Positions 7,160-14,097 of a stretch of DNA of 18,569 nucleotides are shown here, piece after piece. The translations under genes and the position numbers were made by a program. Location of the stretch: NCBI GenBank assembly GCA_003488965.1, contig DNJW01000322.1, positions 1 to 18,569 of the forward strand, given 5' to 3'. How positions within the stretch are numbered: position 1 is the stretch's first letter; every line of letters begins with the position of its first letter. The stretch is from Lachnospiraceae bacterium (GTDB taxonomy: Bacteria > Bacillota > Clostridia > Lachnospirales > Lachnospiraceae). The notes below the pieces were generated by a model. That model made no database searches. It saw only the letters and a list, made by a program, of their open reading frames with translations, and was not told the origin of the DNA.

Positions 7160-7164
7160 TGCTT

Positions 7165-7207
7165 ATATACTGCCGGCCAGGCAGACGTTTTGCCATAGGG
7201 AGTATAT
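7165..7207. other. Imperfect stem-loop after the DUF445 gene
   Basis: ATATACTGCC (7165-7174) pairs with GGGAGTATAT (7198-7207) with one mismatch, and an inner GGCA/TGCC pair lies in the loop. No U-tract follows, so it is at best a weak terminator or an RNA/DNA structural element. The rest of the gap to 7369 holds no gene. It contains a 12-bp direct repeat with one mismatch, AAATCCGTTTCA at 7263-7274 and AAATCCGATTCA at 7334-7345, upstream of the HTH gene, which might be an operator. Confidence 0.4.
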
Positions 7208-7369
7208 GAAGCCGGACAGCGCGGGCTAGGGTTTTTCTTGGGAATGGGTGCAAAGATTCTGGAAATCCGTTTCACGGTTTAGGACAAGCTTGGAAGAAAG
7301 AAAAGAGGATGTATGGGAATATCTCTTTCAGTAAAATCCGATTCATAGGCGAGGTGAATCATATTAAGC

Positions 7370-8056
7370 ATGGAAGTTTCAAAATTAATTAGAGAGATTG
7401 AAGAATATGTAACGTTGTATCCGCTCCCAAAGAAGCAAAACAACAATGGAAATTTAAAAGACTATATTGTTGGTAAAAATAATCTTTGCTTAGGGGCAGT
7501 ATATATATCGAAAGCCAGTAACATTAAAGGTATGCTTGACGCTGTTTTAGGGCATTGCGGTGAAGATATTCTTGATGAGCTGCTCAATACTTATGGCGAG
7601 GAATCGGAAATCGGTCAATATATCCGCAGGAAGAGAGCGCTTGATTACACGAAAGTATCTTGTGAGCTAAATGCGATTGAAAGAACCCTTGAAACACATT
7701 TAAAAAAAGCAAGGCATGGGGGAAATCCTTTCTATGAAGCAATTTGCGGGCACTTAGATCGGCTCGGATATAAATCTGATGCTGATTTTTATAATTCGAT
7801 TGGTATGTCGCGCCAGCAGTTTTCAAGGCTCCGTGATGCAAATAGCACACTAAGCAAAAAAACCGTTTTATGGATTATTGTGGGTTTGAAATTGGATTAT
7901 GTACAGGCCTGCGATCTGCTTCGGAAAAGCGGATATAATTTCCGTAAGAATGATATGAGGGACGTGATTTTAACATATATTTTCCGCAATACTACTTATG
8001 ATTTGGATACAGTAAATTTCGTTCTTGCTCATTTTGGTATAGCGCCACTCTGCTAA
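7370..8056 (+). CDS. HTH-containing protein, probable regulator of the dynamin/Hsp70 locus
   Basis: A 228-residue protein. Residues about 137-200 look like a helix-turn-helix of the XRE type: FYNSIGMSRQQFSRLRDANSTL, then a helix and DYVQACDLLRKSGYNF. This kind of C-terminal domain is, from memory, found in Clostridia fused to or beside macro-domain and other effector domains. The N-terminal 120 residues (helical, with KGMLDAVLGHCGEDILDELL) match nothing I recognise and could sense a signal. The ribosome site GAGGTGA (7351-7357) is 12 bases from the ATG. The stop codon lies within a terminator hairpin (8043-8074), so this first gene can be expressed apart from the genes after it. Regulator function is inference. 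Confidence 0.65.
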   Translation: MEVSKLIREIEEYVTLYPLPKKQNNNGNLKDYIVGKNNLCLGAVYISKASNIKGMLDAVLGHCGEDILDELLNTYGEESEIGQYIRRKRALDYTKVSCELNAIERTLETHLKKARHGGNPFYEAICGHLDRLGYKSDADFYNSIGMSRQQFSRLRDANSTLSKKTVLWIIVGLKLDYVQACDLLRKSGYNFRKNDMRDVILTYIFRNTTYDLDTVNFVLAHFGIAPLC

Positions 8057-8074
8057 AAAGCAGGGCGTTTCTTT
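8043..8074 (+). terminator. Intrinsic terminator or attenuator after the HTH gene
   Basis: The stem CGCC (8043-8046) plus CTGCT (8050-8054) pairs with AGCAG (8059-8063) plus GGCG (8064-8067) around an AAAA loop, with a 3-base bulge, and is followed by TTTCTTT (8068-8074). The hairpin overlaps the HTH stop codon. It should end or reduce transcription into the M48 gene unless read-through occurs. Confidence 0.65.
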
Positions 8075-8101
8075 GAATCCACAAAAAATGTCCAATGGAA
8101 A

Positions 8102-8133
8102 ATGACATTATCTTCCGATTATCAGGATATAAT
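8102..8133 (+). promoter_or_regulatory. Possible promoter of the M48-dynamin-Hsp70 operon
   Basis: A perfect -10 TATAAT lies at 8128-8133. The best -35 is ATGACA at 8102-8107 with a long 20-bp spacer, so an activator may be needed. The predicted start near 8140 gives a leader of about 20 nt containing GGGGAGGTGG before the M48 ATG. Its position just after the terminator fits a separate transcription unit. Confidence 0.4.
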
Positions 8134-8159
8134 TTTGCCTGAAAGAGAAGGGGAGGTGG

Positions 8160-9584
8160 ATGAAAGAGGTGTTTCGGATTATTGAAAACACTGAAGACGA
8201 TGGAATGACGAAAGTCATTACATATCTGTCCCCATATGGCATAGGGCATGAGGTAAACAGCAGGGAAAGCTTTTGGGATGTAGTTGGTGACGAGCTTCTG
8301 TCCGATATTGTGAATTGCATCACTACATCGAAAAAGAAAAGTGGAATTTGTTATTTGGTTCCGGGGAGAAATCAGGCAGAGGGTCAATTTTATTCTGCCG
8401 GGATTCTTAAAGCGCTGTTAAAAAAAAGTGCATCAGATGGAGAATGGGATTATGTCTTATTTAATGTTTCTAAAGGCGGCATTGATTATGGAATACCGAC
8501 GTTGGAATGGGAGGGCATCTTGGAAAAGGAGAGGTTGAGACAAATGGCTGGTTCAATTTACTTTCCATCTTTTGAAGATTTTAAGAAGAAATCAGGACTG
8601 GGAAAAAGTGAAATAGCAGTGAAAGAGGATAATGAAAAACAATGGGAAGAACTTCCGTCTTTGCGTGATTATGCAAAAGAAAAAGGTACTGGCGTTTCGA
8701 TTTCTCCCCTAGCAGGGGGAAATGAAGCCAAAGTAAGTATGGAAGCCCGAAGGAACGCCCTTGAGTTTGCGCATCCTATTGACCAATCTATAATCAAGAC
8801 GCTTGATAGTCCGGCAATAAATGCAGTGTTTAATAAGATTGTGCAGACCGGCATTGACGCCAATTATGGTCTGGCGCTGGCAACCGGAATTCATGTGAGC
8901 CGAAATGCGTATAAGCAGCTTTATGAGATTGTTGTGGACTGTGCCAAAGAATTAGGGATTCCCATACCTTATGTGATTATTTCTGATTCTGTGCATGGAT
9001 TAAATGCGTGTACGGCAGGCACTAACCAGTTTTCCTTTATAGCAATCAGCACAATGCTGCCGGTTATTTTTAGCCCTGAAGAAATGAAATTTGTGATAGG
9101 CCACGAATGTGGGCATCTTGCATTGGGACATGTGGTTTACCACTCTGCAATCAGCATGATGGGAGCGGCGGGCGGTCTTCTGCCTTTGGTCGGGCCGATT
9201 ATAGAAAAAACGCTTTCCTATCCGTTAAATGCTTGGAGCAGGAGGTCGGAAATTTCGGCTGACAGGGCTGGTCTCATCTGCTGCGGCAATATTGATGTTG
9301 CAAAACGCGCGTTGATGCGTCTGGAAGGCGGTCTGCTCAATATTGACAATATTGATATTGATGACTATGTCAGAGAAAGCGAAAGAATGCTTGACAGCAC
9401 AGATATTGGTAAATTTGCGGAATTTAATATGCAGCATCCGATTATTCCCAAAAGGATAAAGGCGCTTGACTTATTCTCAAAGTCAGCGATGTATGGAAAA
9501 TATACCGGTCAGCCAATAGATGGGGACAGTCTGAGCTGGGAACAGCTTGAGAAGGAAACAGAGAAAGTTATTGAAGTTATGTAG
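8160..9584 (+). CDS. M48-family zinc metalloprotease, soluble form with extra N-terminal domain
   Basis: A 474-residue protein. Residues about 255-450 form an M48-type peptidase: the zinc motif is H315-E-C-G-H319 in FVIGHECGHLALGHV, and the third ligand is E364 in SEISADRAG, the family's ExxAD motif. The LYEIVVDCAKELGIPIPYVII segment before it is also typical. Unlike HtpX it has no N-terminal membrane helices, although a hydrophobic stretch follows the zinc motif (about 328-345). The first 170 residues form an unrecognised domain, followed by a polar linker. GGGGAGGTGG precedes the ATG. It is the first gene after the terminator, 10 bp before the pseudo-dynamin, so a role in cutting or quality control of the dynamin partners is likely but inferred. 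Confidence 0.85.
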   Translation: MKEVFRIIENTEDDGMTKVITYLSPYGIGHEVNSRESFWDVVGDELLSDIVNCITTSKKKSGICYLVPGRNQAEGQFYSAGILKALLKKSASDGEWDYVLFNVSKGGIDYGIPTLEWEGILEKERLRQMAGSIYFPSFEDFKKKSGLGKSEIAVKEDNEKQWEELPSLRDYAKEKGTGVSISPLAGGNEAKVSMEARRNALEFAHPIDQSIIKTLDSPAINAVFNKIVQTGIDANYGLALATGIHVSRNAYKQLYEIVVDCAKELGIPIPYVIISDSVHGLNACTAGTNQFSFIAISTMLPVIFSPEEMKFVIGHECGHLALGHVVYHSAISMMGAAGGLLPLVGPIIEKTLSYPLNAWSRRSEISADRAGLICCGNIDVAKRALMRLEGGLLNIDNIDIDDYVRESERMLDSTDIGKFAEFNMQHPIIPKRIKALDLFSKSAMYGKYTGQPIDGDSLSWEQLEKETEKVIEVM

Positions 9585-9594
9585 GAGGGTATAT

Positions 9595-11238
9595 ATGTCA
9601 AAAGTAATTGACTTGCTGGGACGTGTAAGTAAATTAACAGGAACGGATTTCCCAATGCCGACGGAATCTGGGGATAGCCTGCCTGTCAATATAACGCTGA
9701 TAGGCCAGCCGCAGCAAAATTTATTCGGCGTGTTAAACAATATATTTGGTGGATTTGAACATCTTGACCGGGCGCTTATGAGAGGATACCGTTGCAAAGT
9801 GTTATTCGGAGAATCGGAGAAAGCGGTAATCATGCATGGGGATGAATATGATGAGACTACTTATGAAAGCCTTGCGGATTCACTGTGCAGATTGGATCGT
9901 ACAGGAATTCCCGCCATTTGCGAATTAACATTTCATTTGGAAGTATTAAAGAGTTTCCAGATTCAGATTATTGCCTCTGACAATGATTTTGAGGACGTAG
10001 ATTGGGAAAAGGTGTTGATGGACAGTGATTATTGCTTTTTTACCCTATCATCTACTGCGTTGTTGGCAATGAGCGAGCGGAAGGCATTGCGTAACTGTCT
10101 GCTCCCGGATATAAAGGACGCACTTGGGATAGTTTTGACAAATGATCATTTGATTCTTGATGATGACCGTGCGGATATAGACGCTTCACTGGAAAAATTC
10201 TTTGGTGACAGTGTGCCATATTTTCGGATACCGGAAAGAAAAGAGGGTGCTATTTTAAGGAAGATGGAAGAACTTGCGGATGAGGTGGAAAATCTGCGTG
10301 AATTAAGGAAAAAAAGAACAGATAAGCTCCTTCTTTCCAAAGCAGTGCATGAAGTGGAATTGCAGATGGAAGTGCTTTCGTCAAACAGCGAGCGCCTGGA
10401 TGAAGCCATAGAGCTTTTGAAGGAGAAAGCCAAGTCGCTGCCTGCCAGAAAGGAATCGGCCTGCAGACGTGCGCGTATGCAGTACACATCCAAGATGAAG
10501 GTAGATGCGACAGAGCGGCTTTCCAGGTTTCACCGCTCCCTGATGGAAAAGATTCGGGACGAGGTAACCAAAGGCGAGGATGTGGCGGAAATGCAGAGTA
10601 TTTTGCCACCATATATTGGAGAACAATGGGATAAGGAGTCGGAAAAGGTACTGAAAGATATCCGTGTTTCAGCGGAAGAGATGCAGCGGGATCTGAACAA
10701 TTATGTGGAAAAGGATATCCGCAGCTATATTGAAAGCGGCGCGGATATGCAAACCGTGGATTATGTATTCCGTCTTACGGATTTATATTCCAGATCAGAA
10801 TTTCGTGCAGACGCAAACACCTTCAAGTTTGAAGAAAAGAAGGATGACACTAAGCTAAAGCAGTGCGGAGTGATTGCTTCCGGTATTGCGCTTGTGCTTC
10901 TTTCACATCCTATTATAGGTGCGGCAGTAACCGTCTATGGTTCTTATAAGGTGAAGCAGACAGGGAGAAAAGCTTTCATAGAGACTAACCGCCAGTCATT
11001 GATTGCCGCATCGGAAGACATGTGCGGGGAAATCTATGATGATATGATTGTCTGGATAGATGGAGTGATTGCTTCCATTGAAAAAAAACTGATGCTTTGT
11101 ATTGAAGAATGTTATCAGAAAATGATGGATACCATGGTTCAGGCATTGAATAACCGCAAATCTGACCAGTCTGATTATGCTGGTCAGAACAATGCTTTGG
11201 CTGATATCAGGGAAGAAATAAAGAATGTAATGGAATAA
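9595..11238 (+). CDS. Dynamin-like pseudo-GTPase (degenerate nucleotide-binding motifs)
   Basis: A 547-residue protein that aligns by position with the GTPase encoded next to it but has lost its catalytic motifs. G37-QPQQNLFGVLNNIFG matches the spacing of GKFKNGKSTFINALVG, with Asn, Leu and Phe in place of Gly, Lys and Ser. The G3 DSPG is replaced by A127-S-D-N. The G4 Asp is His185 in VLTNDH. The shared segment FTLSSTALLAMSERKAL (versus FTMSATSLFSAKEKEY) shows common descent. A coiled coil spans about 225-290, long helices follow, and a hydrophobic membrane-type stretch lies at about 425-446. The ATG at 9595 follows TAGGAGGG; an upstream in-frame ATG at 9547 lies inside the M48 gene. It probably acts as a structural partner of the active dynamin rather than as an enzyme. 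Confidence 0.7.
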   Translation: MSKVIDLLGRVSKLTGTDFPMPTESGDSLPVNITLIGQPQQNLFGVLNNIFGGFEHLDRALMRGYRCKVLFGESEKAVIMHGDEYDETTYESLADSLCRLDRTGIPAICELTFHLEVLKSFQIQIIASDNDFEDVDWEKVLMDSDYCFFTLSSTALLAMSERKALRNCLLPDIKDALGIVLTNDHLILDDDRADIDASLEKFFGDSVPYFRIPERKEGAILRKMEELADEVENLRELRKKRTDKLLLSKAVHEVELQMEVLSSNSERLDEAIELLKEKAKSLPARKESACRRARMQYTSKMKVDATERLSRFHRSLMEKIRDEVTKGEDVAEMQSILPPYIGEQWDKESEKVLKDIRVSAEEMQRDLNNYVEKDIRSYIESGADMQTVDYVFRLTDLYSRSEFRADANTFKFEEKKDDTKLKQCGVIASGIALVLLSHPIIGAAVTVYGSYKVKQTGRKAFIETNRQSLIAASEDMCGEIYDDMIVWIDGVIASIEKKLMLCIEECYQKMMDTMVQALNNRKSDQSDYAGQNNALADIREEIKNVME

Positions 11239-11272
11239 TGAAATACTATATGATGACAGGAGGATAGTTACT

Positions 11273-13447
11273 ATGGCGTTTATCAATGCGGAGACAAAGA
11301 AAAAGATTGACGGTATTGTACAGGATGTGCGGGATTATGCTGTGCTGGTGGATGAACCCGGCACAGCCAGGGTGAATGGTCTTGACTGCCAGCCTGGTTT
11401 GGGGATGCATACTGAGGCGGAAAGCTTCCGTGCCCTATCAGGGGATATTGAACAAGGTGTGTTCAAGATGCTGGTAATGGGAAAATTCAAGAATGGGAAA
11501 AGTACTTTTATCAATGCACTTGTGGGAAAAGTTATGATGGCGGCGCGGGCGGCCGCATGTACGGCTGTAATTGCTACAGTGGAATTTGGGGATCATACGG
11601 ATGATGTAACTGTTTTTTATACGGACCGTTCTCCGGTGATTATGTCGCTGAAGAAATTTACAGAAGAGTTTACGCTGTCAGAAGCTGACCAGGAATTGGT
11701 TGAAGAGGGCGGACGTCTGGATCGTTTTGCTAATGTTTCCCATGTGGAGCTGCAGAGTACTGACCAGCTGTTTGCGGATGGCATGCGCCTGATTGACTCG
11801 CCGGGGCTGGAAGAGGATATTTCCCGTACCCGCACAACAAGTGAATTTGTTCCAAAAGCAAATGCCATTATTTTCACGATGTCTGCAACAAGCTTGTTTT
11901 CAGCAAAGGAGAAAGAATATATCGCTGAAAATTTTGCAGGGAAAGAGATGCGCAATGTGTTCTTCGTCATCAATAGAATTGACAATCTGACGGAAGGTCA
12001 ATTGGAAAGCAGCGTGAAGCCGTCTGTTAAGGCGGGACTCTCGGATGTTTTTACGGATTCAAAAGGGTATTTTAATGAACAGCTGTATAACAGCCGTGTG
12101 TTCTTTACAAACGCTTATGGTGCGCTATGTGCCCGTACCGGTGAACCTTATAAAGTTATTTTGGGAAAAAAGGAAGTGTCTGTTCCCATTGAGCTGGAAG
12201 ACACTGGCATGCTGGAATTTGAAAATGCACTAAGGGATTTTTTGAATTCTGAGGAAAGAATTCATGCCACATTTAGTTCTACGCTGACAGGAATGGCCAA
12301 TACATACCAAAGCGCGGAGAAGCAGGCAGCCGCAAATAAGGCAGTCCGTTTACAGTCGAAAGAAGAAAGGGAAAGGAACGCAAAGCTTGCTCAGGAAAAG
12401 CTGGATGAGGCTAGGGAAAAGGTGGAGGATATCAGGGGTAAAGTGAAGAACAGCGGATCTTTGATTTCCAAGAGGTTATATACGGATCTTCTCTCGTATG
12501 TTCAGACGGATATTCCGCGGGAATTCCGCGCTTACTTGGAAAACAGCAGTGATTTGCGTTCTGATTTTGGGGTATCCAGTTTTGTCAAGCTTGCATTTGT
12601 GAATCTTCTTGCAGCCCTTCCCATTCAATCTTTGAAGGACAAAATGACAAATGAGCAAATTGAAATACTGCGGCCGATTACAAACCGTATTAATAAGTAT
12701 ATTAAAGAACACTTGGAGCAGTGGCAAAAACGTGCTCCGATTCTTGTTGATTCAGATTTGAGGGATTTATCGGATGAGTTGAGTGAACAGTGCGCTGATT
12801 TTGATCTGGATTTGGAAGAAGCAGTAAATTGCTTTGCATATGGCACTGCAAAAGCACCTAAACAGGGAGTGGGCTTTAAGGCTGGACTGCAAAGCATGGT
12901 TGCTTTGAGCAATTGGGATGTCAGCCTTGCAATGGAATCAACGGCTGAAGGTGGAATGGGCTGGGGAACTTTCTTGCAGCGTGTGGGGATACAATTGGGC
13001 TTGGATCTTGCTGTCACGGCGATATTTGGAGCGCCTTTTATCGTAATTGCACTTGCAATTGAGGTGGGTTCCGTAATCTTCCGTTCAAAGACCGTTGCCA
13101 AGGATCAGGCTAATGCAGTAGGCGCTGAAGCATTTAGGGCTCTGGTGAGTGAAGTCCAAAAACAGGAACTTGATTTTGAGGCTAGCGTTACAAATAATTT
13201 TGTGGAAAAGGGCGAAATGATTGCGAGTACCGCATTGAGCATGGTTGCTGATGCGGAGAATAATATGGAAAAGCTTCTCAAAGAGAATGCAAGCGACCAG
13301 AAAGCCGCCGATGAGGAAAACAGCCGTGTTGATAAAAATCTTCAGGCTATGCGGAACCGTATCAATTCGGTATTTGAGGCTCTTTACGGACGCAAGCCTA
13401 CAGAGGCAGAATTCGTAAACCTGGCAAAAAATGTCAGGAAAAACTAG
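11273..13447 (+). CDS. Dynamin-family GTPase with C-terminal membrane region
   Basis: A 724-residue bacterial dynamin-like protein. The P-loop is G70-KFKNGKS-T78, the switch I region AAACTAVIATVEFG, G3 is D175-S-P-G178 and G4 is N234-R-I-D237, so GTP binding looks intact. After the GTPase head come long charged helices (about 350-400, coiled-coil-like), then a stalk-like region and a hydrophobic stretch at about 570-605 (LGLDLAVTAIFGAPFIVIALAIEVG) that could insert in the membrane like the paddle of BDLP-type proteins. AGGAGG lies 9 bases before the ATG. It follows the pseudo-dynamin by 34 bp. Dynamin-like proteins commonly pair as unequal partners, so these two may form one complex that remodels or seals membrane. 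Family sure, role inferred. Confidence 0.9.
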   Translation: MAFINAETKKKIDGIVQDVRDYAVLVDEPGTARVNGLDCQPGLGMHTEAESFRALSGDIEQGVFKMLVMGKFKNGKSTFINALVGKVMMAARAAACTAVIATVEFGDHTDDVTVFYTDRSPVIMSLKKFTEEFTLSEADQELVEEGGRLDRFANVSHVELQSTDQLFADGMRLIDSPGLEEDISRTRTTSEFVPKANAIIFTMSATSLFSAKEKEYIAENFAGKEMRNVFFVINRIDNLTEGQLESSVKPSVKAGLSDVFTDSKGYFNEQLYNSRVFFTNAYGALCARTGEPYKVILGKKEVSVPIELEDTGMLEFENALRDFLNSEERIHATFSSTLTGMANTYQSAEKQAAANKAVRLQSKEERERNAKLAQEKLDEAREKVEDIRGKVKNSGSLISKRLYTDLLSYVQTDIPREFRAYLENSSDLRSDFGVSSFVKLAFVNLLAALPIQSLKDKMTNEQIEILRPITNRINKYIKEHLEQWQKRAPILVDSDLRDLSDELSEQCADFDLDLEEAVNCFAYGTAKAPKQGVGFKAGLQSMVALSNWDVSLAMESTAEGGMGWGTFLQRVGIQLGLDLAVTAIFGAPFIVIALAIEVGSVIFRSKTVAKDQANAVGAEAFRALVSEVQKQELDFEASVTNNFVEKGEMIASTALSMVADAENNMEKLLKENASDQKAADEENSRVDKNLQAMRNRINSVFEALYGRKPTEAEFVNLAKNVRKN

Positions 13448-13559
13448 ATACGGAATCCTTGTCATGGGTAATTTAAAAAACGGTAAAAGTACATTTATCA
13501 ACGCAATACCCGACAGATTTATGATGGAAAGGGAGGTAAAATGGCGAGATGACATTTGA
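13431..13559 (+). pseudogene. Relic of a further dynamin gene: orphan P-loop fragment
   Basis: A 42-codon frame, different from that of both flanking genes, overlaps the end of the 724-residue dynamin gene and the start of the next gene. It encodes RYGILVMGNLKNGKSTFINA followed by IPDRFMM, then a few residues and a stop at 13557-13559. This matches the neighbour's P-loop region (FKMLVMGKFKNGKSTFINALVGKVMM when read in segments) closely, with nothing of the rest of a GTPase. The simplest reading is a third-copy dynamin gene deleted down to its P-loop. An ATG is at 13464 and another at 13431, neither with a clear ribosome site, so expression as a mini-peptide is possible but less likely. Confidence 0.75.
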
Positions 13560-14076
13560 AGAGGGATTTAAACAGCAGTGGGAAAGCCTTACGAATTATT
13601 TATTGTCAGAGATGCTGAAAAGCAGTAAAAACGGAGGGACGGTTGATCTTGATGCGGCGGAACAGCAACTGGCAGCAGAGAAAAAAAGGTGGAAACTGCC
13701 GGGGCAATATCAATATGCCTGGCTTGAGAAGCTTAGAAATGAGCATCCAGAGATCGCCAAAGAGTTTGAGGATGCTTTGAGTGCGGTAAAATTGGAACAA
13801 GTTCGTCCGGGGGATAAGACTTCTCCCGTATTTGTTGCCGGACCAGCGCTTGGCGGCGCAGCCGTGGGTTTTGGTTTGACTAAATTACTGAATGCAGCCG
13901 TATTTATGACAACTGTAGGAACAATAGGGTTAGGCGTAATAGGAGCCGGGGTTGGCATGAGCCTATTGAAACAGAAAGAAGCAGCATCAACAGAAAAAGA
14001 GCGAAATGCTTATCAGAATCAACTTGCAGCGGCAGGAAAAACTCTTTTAGACATCGTAAAAAAGGCTGACCGATAA
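13549..14076 (+). CDS. Small Gly-rich membrane protein of the dynamin locus, unknown function
   Basis: A 175-residue protein I do not recognise. Residues 1-90 are helical and charged (EEGFKQQWESLTNYLL; AAEQQLAAEKKRWKLPGQYQ). Residues about 93-142 hold two hydrophobic, Gly/Ala-rich stretches of the glycine-zipper kind (VAGPALGGAAVGFGL and TIGLGVIGAGVGMSLL), and the last 30 residues are a charged helix. It resembles membrane-inserting hairpins of dynamin partners and also pore-type peptides. The ribosome site GGGAGG (13531-13536) lies 12 bases from the ATG at 13549; the nearer ATG at 13541 runs into a stop at once. It sits between two dynamin genes. Its start region overlaps the P-loop relic, so part of its leader derives from that deleted gene. 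Confidence 0.65.
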   Translation: MTFEEGFKQQWESLTNYLLSEMLKSSKNGGTVDLDAAEQQLAAEKKRWKLPGQYQYAWLEKLRNEHPEIAKEFEDALSAVKLEQVRPGDKTSPVFVAGPALGGAAVGFGLTKLLNAAVFMTTVGTIGLGVIGAGVGMSLLKQKEAASTEKERNAYQNQLAAAGKTLLDIVKKADR

Positions 14077-14097
14077 GAAATTGAGGAGATTATGATT

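Noticed and set aside
12625..13101. 158-codon minus-strand frame and a 156-codon one at 13085-13555
   Set aside because: Both are shadows of the 724-residue dynamin gene, without ribosome sites or recognisable domains.
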